Assembly: GCA_900539865.1 (NCBI GenBank)
Contig: UQDS01000004.1
Span: 1-64,000 of the forward strand
Origin: an uncultured Mollicutes bacterium
GTDB taxonomy: Bacteria > Bacillota_I > Bacilli_A > RFN20 > CAG-288
Length of the DNA stretch: 64,000 nucleotides
Direction of reading: 5' to 3'
Part shown: piece by piece, positions 59,820 through 64,000 of the stretch
Position numbering within the stretch: position 1 is the stretch's first letter
Layout of the letters: every line of letters starts with the position of its first letter
Notes under the pieces: model-generated
What the model saw: only the letters and a program-made list of their open reading frames with translations
What the model was told of the DNA's origin: nothing
Database searches by the model: none
Program-made: the position numbers and the translations under genes

Positions 59820-60708
59820 AGAATATTTGGTATTATCTTCATCGAGTAACGGATATCAATTATATGATTTAGGAGATGGCTCCATCAGCTTGCATCCGCA
59901 CCGTGGAAAAATAACGTTTTCCGATGAAAAAATCACCATTGGTGATCATGTACAATTAGATGAACAAGGCTTTATTTCAAAAATTTGTCCAAGAAACAAC
60001 TTTTTAAAGAGGCCTAGACTTTCAAATGTTGATTCTGTCTTTGTCATCGTTTCTTGTGTCCAACCGGACTTCAGCAGCTATCTCTTGGATAAGTTTTTAT
60101 CTCTCATCAATTATTCGAAGATTAAAGCCAGTGTTGTTTTAACAAAGTTCGACTTAGTTAAGGGCGCTAAAAAGCAAAAAGCACTTGTTGAGCGCTTGAA
60201 CTCTTATCAAGAGATTGGTTACGAAGTCTATTTTGTCAATGCGCATGATAAAGATGCTTTTGATTTTCCGAAATTAAGAGAAGATATCAAAGGAAAAACA
60301 GTGGCCTTTGTCGGTCAAACAGGCGTTGGAAAATCATCGTTACTCAATTCGATCGACGACAATTTCTCACGCAAAGTCGACTCCCTTTACGTCAATTCGG
60401 GAAGAGGTCGTCATACGACAAAAGAGGTGATTCTCTTACCCTATGAGAATGGTTTTCTCTTTGATACTCCCGGCTTTTCCGCTTTGGAGTTGACTGAGTT
60501 AAAAAGAATTGATTTGGCAACTTGTTTTCCAGGGTATGATAAATACATCGGAAAGTGTTATTTTACCGATTGTCTTCATGTTCCTACCAGCAAAGGTTGT
60601 TCTGTTTTAGATGACATTGGAAGAACACTCAATGAAGAATCTTACGAGAATTATTTAAGAATATCGGAAGAAGTAAAGGAGAACGAAAAATGGAAAAAGA
60701 AACTGTAA
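59809..60708 (+). CDS. rsgA: Small ribosomal subunit biogenesis GTPase RsgA
   Basis: 299 residues, circularly permuted GTPase. OB fold first (about 1-70), then G4 TKFD, then Walker A GQTGVGKSSLLNS (about 168-180), DTPGFS, and a C-terminal zinc finger (CYFTDCLH...GC). It checks maturation of the 30S decoding centre. It overlaps prkC by 11 and rpe by 19 bases, so this operon is translated as a coupled chain, the same order as in Bacillus (cpgA-rpe). Confidence 0.97.
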   Translation: MEDKEYLVLSSSSNGYQLYDLGDGSISLHPHRGKITFSDEKITIGDHVQLDEQGFISKICPRNNFLKRPRLSNVDSVFVIVSCVQPDFSSYLLDKFLSLINYSKIKASVVLTKFDLVKGAKKQKALVERLNSYQEIGYEVYFVNAHDKDAFDFPKLREDIKGKTVAFVGQTGVGKSSLLNSIDDNFSRKVDSLYVNSGRGRHTTKEVILLPYENGFLFDTPGFSALELTELKRIDLATCFPGYDKYIGKCYFTDCLHVPTSKGCSVLDDIGRTLNEESYENYLRISEEVKENEKWKKKL

Positions 60709-61352
60709 TCCGTCCCTCATTGCTTTCTGCTGATTTCCTTCATTTACAAAAGGATATTGAAGAGATGATTGCTTGCCACATCACCCATTGTCACTTTGAT
60801 GTCATGGATGGATCTTTTGTGGAAAATATCTCTTTTGGTAAGACAATCTTCGATGCGGTTAAGCCATTTCAAGATCAAATTATATTCGACGTGCACCTGA
60901 TGACCTTGGATCCGTTGCGCCAAGTGGAAAATTTTGCTTCTTATGGCGCAAAAGAAATCTCTTTTCACTTCGAAGTGATGACGCTTGGTGACATCGTTAA
61001 GATCAAAGAGTTTAGAGATAAATATCCTGAGGTGAAATTAGGTTTGGCCTTTTCGCCTGAAACAGCGGTGGAAGAGCTTTATCAAATATTACCGCTCTTT
61101 GATTTTGTCTTAGTTATGTCTGTTGTCCCCGGAAAAGGAGGACAAGCTTTCTTAGAAGAAAGCAAAGAAAAAATCGAAAAGCTCGTTGCTTTCCGTAAAG
61201 AACACCGTCTTTCCTATCAAATTGGTGTCGATGGTGGCATCAACGAAAAGACGGGTCCTTTATGTCTTTCCTTAGGGGCAGATTATCTTGTTGCTGGTTC
61301 TTACTACTTTAAGAGCGCGGATAAAAAAGAAGCGCTGAAAAAGATACATTAA
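60690..61352 (+). CDS. rpe: Ribulose-phosphate 3-epimerase
   Basis: 220 residues, TIM-barrel enzyme interconverting ribulose 5-phosphate and xylulose 5-phosphate. PSLLSADFLHL at the start, HFDVMDGSFVENISFG (metal-binding His and Asp), VHLM, VMSVVPGKGGQ and VDGGINEKT are all present. Note the tenth position reads KGGQ where many have GFGGQ. AAAGGAG precedes the ATG within rsgA. The neighbouring thiN of Bacillus is replaced by a membrane protein gene. Confidence 0.97.
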   Translation: MEKETVIRPSLLSADFLHLQKDIEEMIACHITHCHFDVMDGSFVENISFGKTIFDAVKPFQDQIIFDVHLMTLDPLRQVENFASYGAKEISFHFEVMTLGDIVKIKEFRDKYPEVKLGLAFSPETAVEELYQILPLFDFVLVMSVVPGKGGQAFLEESKEKIEKLVAFRKEHRLSYQIGVDGGINEKTGPLCLSLGADYLVAGSYYFKSADKKEALKKIH

Positions 61353-61367
61353 ATTCGGAGGTGCGCT

Positions 61368-62054
61368 ATGTTTTATTCCATATCATTTGGTTTTATAATT
61401 ATTGGCTTGATCATGTTGATTGGCTACTTTATCGTCCTTTTGTTATCAAATTCTTCACATAAAGGAGAAGAAAAGAACCATCTTCGCAATTCCTTTTCGT
61501 ATCAGTATTATACAAATTGCAGCATTTCAACGCGCGTTTTGCTTTATGCGTTGTTGATAGCGGGAACGGTCTTTGTTTCGCTGGGTGAAGCTTTCTATTT
61601 CTCAAGTAATGAGTTTTCTTTCTATCAGTTGTTCTTAGCTATTCTCTTCCCAGCATCTTTGATTCTATTGACATTATCTAATTTGTTATCACTTGGTCAG
61701 TACAAAGTAAAATTGTTCTTTTCCCTTTCTTCGTTTATCGCGTTTTCCTTTGGATCTATCGCATACGTATTGCTTCCTTTTGTCAAAGGTTTGGCCTTGA
61801 ATCGTGAGTTCTATTTTGCACCGATTGCCATTATCATCTGTGTTATCGGTGTGATTTGTTTCCTCTCTTTCTTCAATCCCAAATTAGCTTCCTGGGCAAA
61901 GATGGAAAGAAGAGAAGAAAACGGTCAAACCTATTACGTGAAACCGAAAGTAAATTTCTTGGCTTTATATGAGTGGGTTTATCTTATATTGATGATTGTG
62001 GTTGGAGCTTTATTCTTCATCAACTTGATTCTGAAGGCAGATGCTGTAATTTAA
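61368..62054 (+). CDS. Integral membrane protein of unknown function
   Basis: 228 residues with about six membrane segments (7-27, 56-77, 87-107, 115-138, 148-170, 196-219) and a short charged N-terminal loop after the first helix. I recognise no family. GGAGG precedes the ATG by 6 bases, 15 bases after rpe, so it belongs to the rlmN-rpe operon. A terminator follows. Function unknown. Confidence 0.8.
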   Translation: MFYSISFGFIIIGLIMLIGYFIVLLLSNSSHKGEEKNHLRNSFSYQYYTNCSISTRVLLYALLIAGTVFVSLGEAFYFSSNEFSFYQLFLAILFPASLILLTLSNLLSLGQYKVKLFFSLSSFIAFSFGSIAYVLLPFVKGLALNREFYFAPIAIIICVIGVICFLSFFNPKLASWAKMERREENGQTYYVKPKVNFLALYEWVYLILMIVVGALFFINLILKADAVI

Positions 62055-62097
62055 TCTCAAACATCACACCTTCTTTTCTTACACTTTGGATGACATT

Positions 62098-62138
62098 ATG
62101 GACTGGCATTTCTATTTGCCGGTCCATATTTACATTTT
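62098..62138 (+). terminator. Terminator of the rlmN-rpe operon
   Basis: An 11-bp stem (atggactggca / tgccggtccat with one G-U) and an 8-base loop, followed by atttacatttt. It abuts the -35 of the next gene. Confidence 0.7.
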
Positions 62139-62157
62139 AAGTTGTTATCTCTATAAT
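62129..62157 (+). promoter_or_regulatory. Promoter of the O-antigen ligase-like gene
   Basis: TTTACA (62129-62134), 17 bases, TATAAT (62152-62157), 33 bases before the ATG. Confidence 0.65.
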
Positions 62158-62190
62158 AATAGGGCTTAAATAAGGCTGTTTTAATTCAAA

Positions 62191-63657
62191 ATGTTTTATG
62201 ATCTTCTTTTAAAGACACCGTTAAAAAAGGTGGTGACATCCATCGATTGTTTTTATTCCTCTTATATTTATATGGGCATTGTTGCCGCTTTGGTTTTTTT
62301 GAGTAGCGTTTTTTCTTTTGAAATTCCTTTTTATTATTCCGTCGCTCTTCTTGCTGGTGTGATTCCAACGTTGCTTTGTCACGATGACACTGCTGCATTA
62401 CCACCTCTTATTCTTTGCTATTACTCCTTGTCCAAAGCTTCGTATATTACTGACAGAAATGATCCGAGCTTTATTTTTTCACCGCAAAACCTGGTCCATT
62501 TTTCCTGGATTTCCGGAATTATTATCGTCTGTTTCCTCACGCGATTTATTTACAATCTCGTTGCGAAAAAAACGCATGCTCCTCGTTCTTTATTTTATAC
62601 TTTTCTCCCCTATCTTCTGATGTTATGTATCGCCGGTTTCACCTTTGAGAAACATCAAATCAAAGATTATTATTACGGTATGGGTGTTGCCGCCTCTTAC
62701 TTATTACCCTTCTTTGTAACTACTTTTTTAGTCGATCATGAGAAGATAAAAAAAGACTATCTTTTTGCACTCTTGACAAGCTCTTGTCTCGTTTTGACAC
62801 TGCAGACAGCATACTGTGTCTTTTCTAACTTAGATGTCATATCACAAACAGGATTTACAGGTGATATTTTCTGCTTGGGTTGGGGAATCAAGAACAATCT
62901 CGGCGGCATGTTAGTGATGTCTATGGCAGGCCCGATTTACTTTATCATCAAACAAAAACACACTGCTCTCTTCTTGATTCTCAATTTCCTTGTCTATGGA
63001 TGTGTGATTCTCACGCTCTCTCGCAACGCTTTATTGGTAGGAACACTTGTTGAAATCATCTTTGCTATTTATGTATTTGTTGCTGTCCGCCCTCTAAGAA
63101 AAGTCATTCTTTCTATTTACGGAACCTTTGCTCTTTGTGCCATTATCATCATCTGTATACCAGATCTTTTAAAGAAAATTTCACCGATGGCTTATGACTT
63201 GTTCTACAATTTCTCTTGGAGCATGTTGTTAAACGGGCGAGAAAATCTCTACATGTTTGGTTTCCAAAGCTTTTTAAAACAACCTGTATTTGGAACTGGT
63301 TATTACCACATCGAAGAGTTTACGGGTCCGATGTACACCTCTAGAGCCTTCCCTTTCCGCTATCATAATACGCTGGTTCAGCTTTTAGCTTCTACAGGAA
63401 GTATCGGCCTTATCGCTTATGTGATTCACCGCGTGGATACAGTCTATCAATGCCTTCGCCAAACAAATAAAGCAAAGCTATCTATTCTTTTGACGATTTT
63501 TGCCTTTGGAGTGTTAAGCCTTGGCGATTGTCATCCTTTCAATATAGGCCCTGCAATCTTTATGGCAATTGTCTACGGATTTTTAGACAATGCAAACAGC
63601 ACAAAGAAAAAGCCGGAAGAATTGTTGACCAAAGGATTAGAATCAGAAATCAATTAA
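62191..63657 (+). CDS. O-antigen ligase/polymerase-like (Wzy_C) membrane protein
   Basis: 488 residues, about 11-12 membrane segments. The large extracellular loop and flanks show the Wzy_C pattern: GRENLYMFGFQSFLKQPVFG (about 350-369), then a conserved His-Asn (RYHNTLVQLLASTGSIGLI, about 390-408). This superfamily joins glycans to lipids or polymerises repeat units; in Gram-positives it acts on capsular or wall polysaccharides. The ribosome site is weak, so the ATG is tentative. Alone, without glycosyltransferases around. Substrate unknown. Confidence 0.82.
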   Translation: MFYDLLLKTPLKKVVTSIDCFYSSYIYMGIVAALVFLSSVFSFEIPFYYSVALLAGVIPTLLCHDDTAALPPLILCYYSLSKASYITDRNDPSFIFSPQNLVHFSWISGIIIVCFLTRFIYNLVAKKTHAPRSLFYTFLPYLLMLCIAGFTFEKHQIKDYYYGMGVAASYLLPFFVTTFLVDHEKIKKDYLFALLTSSCLVLTLQTAYCVFSNLDVISQTGFTGDIFCLGWGIKNNLGGMLVMSMAGPIYFIIKQKHTALFLILNFLVYGCVILTLSRNALLVGTLVEIIFAIYVFVAVRPLRKVILSIYGTFALCAIIIICIPDLLKKISPMAYDLFYNFSWSMLLNGRENLYMFGFQSFLKQPVFGTGYYHIEEFTGPMYTSRAFPFRYHNTLVQLLASTGSIGLIAYVIHRVDTVYQCLRQTNKAKLSILLTIFAFGVLSLGDCHPFNIGPAIFMAIVYGFLDNANSTKKKPEELLTKGLESEIN

Positions 63658-63700
63658 AAAACTGTTGTATTCTTTTATAAATACAACAGTTTTTATTTTG
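63656..63700. terminator. Terminator after the ligase-like gene
   Basis: A 14-15 bp stem (aaaaactgttgtat / atacaacagttttt) with a 10-base loop and T-runs on both strands. Confidence 0.8.
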
Positions 63701-63710
63701 AAAATAAAAC

Positions 63711-63739
63711 AACAAAAAAAGATAGCTTTCGCCATCTTT
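63711..63739 (-). terminator. Terminator of rpmB
   Basis: Minus strand AAAGATGGC-GAAA-GCTATCTTT (9-bp stem with one G-U, GAAA tetraloop) and a T-run; 26 bases beyond the rpmB stop. Confidence 0.8.
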
Positions 63740-63765
63740 ATTTGCGTTTATATTACAGAAAAAGG

Positions 63766-63987
63766 TTACTTGCTTTCAGCAACAGAAACTCCGGCGTCAG
63801 CCTTAGCATTCTTTCTGATGGCGCGTAAGCCAGCAGCGGAAACTTTGATTTTCTGCTTCTTGCCATCAACAATGATGGTGGTAGTCTGCATATTGACGTT
63901 CCATTTTCTGCAGGTATGTCTCATAGAATGGGAAACATTCTTACCGGACATCGGCTTCTTTCCTGTAACAGGGCATGTTCTGGACAT
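63766..63987 (-). CDS. rpmB: 50S ribosomal protein L28
   Basis: 73 residues (family about 62-78). It starts MSRTCPVTGKKPMSGKNVSHS, the L28 signature, followed by RKWNVNMQTTTI and SAAGLRAIRKN. GGAGG is 8 bases before the ATG at the edge of the window. L28 binds 23S rRNA in the large subunit. In Bacillus rpmB is also near the rlmN-rpe cluster, on the opposite strand, as here. The C-terminal ten residues are an extra acidic tail. Confidence 0.97.
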   Translation of the reverse strand: MSRTCPVTGKKPMSGKNVSHSMRHTCRKWNVNMQTTTIIVDGKKQKIKVSAAGLRAIRKNAKADAGVSVAESK

Positions 63988-64000
63988 AACAGTAACCTCC

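Noticed and set aside
1..64000. CRISPR array, insertion sequences, transposases or prophage structural genes
   Set aside because: No regular repeat-spacer pattern, no transposase, integrase or phage structural gene was seen on either strand.

Overview
The window is a low-to-mid GC chromosomal segment from a Gram-positive lineage, most likely a host-associated member of the Bacilli (an Erysipelotrichales, RF39 or RFN20-like uncultured group). The case rests on several points: a Gram-positive type PolC, the gene order rsmB-like/rlmN/prpC/prkC/rsgA/rpe next to rpmB, ftsK followed by a ymfF/ymfH pair, strong AGGAGG ribosome binding sites, a CIRCE element before hsp20, and a GlgC/GlgD glycogen pathway. 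TGA is used as a stop (for example by cdsA and plsC), so this is not a Mycoplasma-type genetic code. The exact taxon cannot be settled from the window.

Layout. 1-1989: the 3' part of a long pseudopilin-like surface protein. 2.06-2.83 kb: AT-rich, gene-free. 2.83-5.5 kb: a minus-strand accessory island (XRE regulator, ImmA/IrrE protease, a hydrophobic mini-ORF, a DUF4417 protein, a putative BECR-type RNase toxin and a putative immunity protein), lying beside a tRNA-Glu gene. 6.2-13.2 kb: the conserved rpsB-tsf-pyrH-frr-cdsA-dxr-rseP block. 13.3-20 kb: hsp20 with CIRCE, an MFS transporter and polC. 20-34 kb (minus strand): orphan hypB, membrane-anchored proteins of unknown function, asnS, the t6A cluster tsaE-tsaB-rimI-tsaD, yhaM-recX, a YbhN/MprF-type membrane protein, gltX and a YitT protein. 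34-45 kb (plus strand): galK-galT, then ftsK-ymfF-ymfH-pullulanase-plsC. 45.5-51.1 kb: a three-gene SMC/condensin locus (JetA/JetB/JetC-like) without JetD. 51.2-54.9 kb: glgC-glgD-glgA. 55-64 kb: rpmF, a small unknown gene, a degenerate RsmB homologue, rlmN-prpC-prkC-rsgA-rpe, a membrane protein, an O-antigen ligase-like protein and rpmB.

How it fits together. Most genes are core: translation (S2, EF-Ts, RRF, L32, L28, AsnRS, GluRS, t6A, RlmN, RsgA), UMP phosphorylation, CDP-DAG and MEP isoprenoid synthesis, replication and chromosome segregation. Galactose (galK/galT) and alpha-glucan (glgCDA, pullulanase) genes indicate sugar uptake and glycogen storage and turnover.

The unusual content is the island next to tRNA-Glu and the JetABC locus lacking its nuclease. 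Four conserved-cluster proteins have also lost expected parts: RsmB-like without catalytic motifs, YmfH without HxxEH, PrkC without transmembrane and PASTA domains, and HypB without any hydrogenase neighbours.
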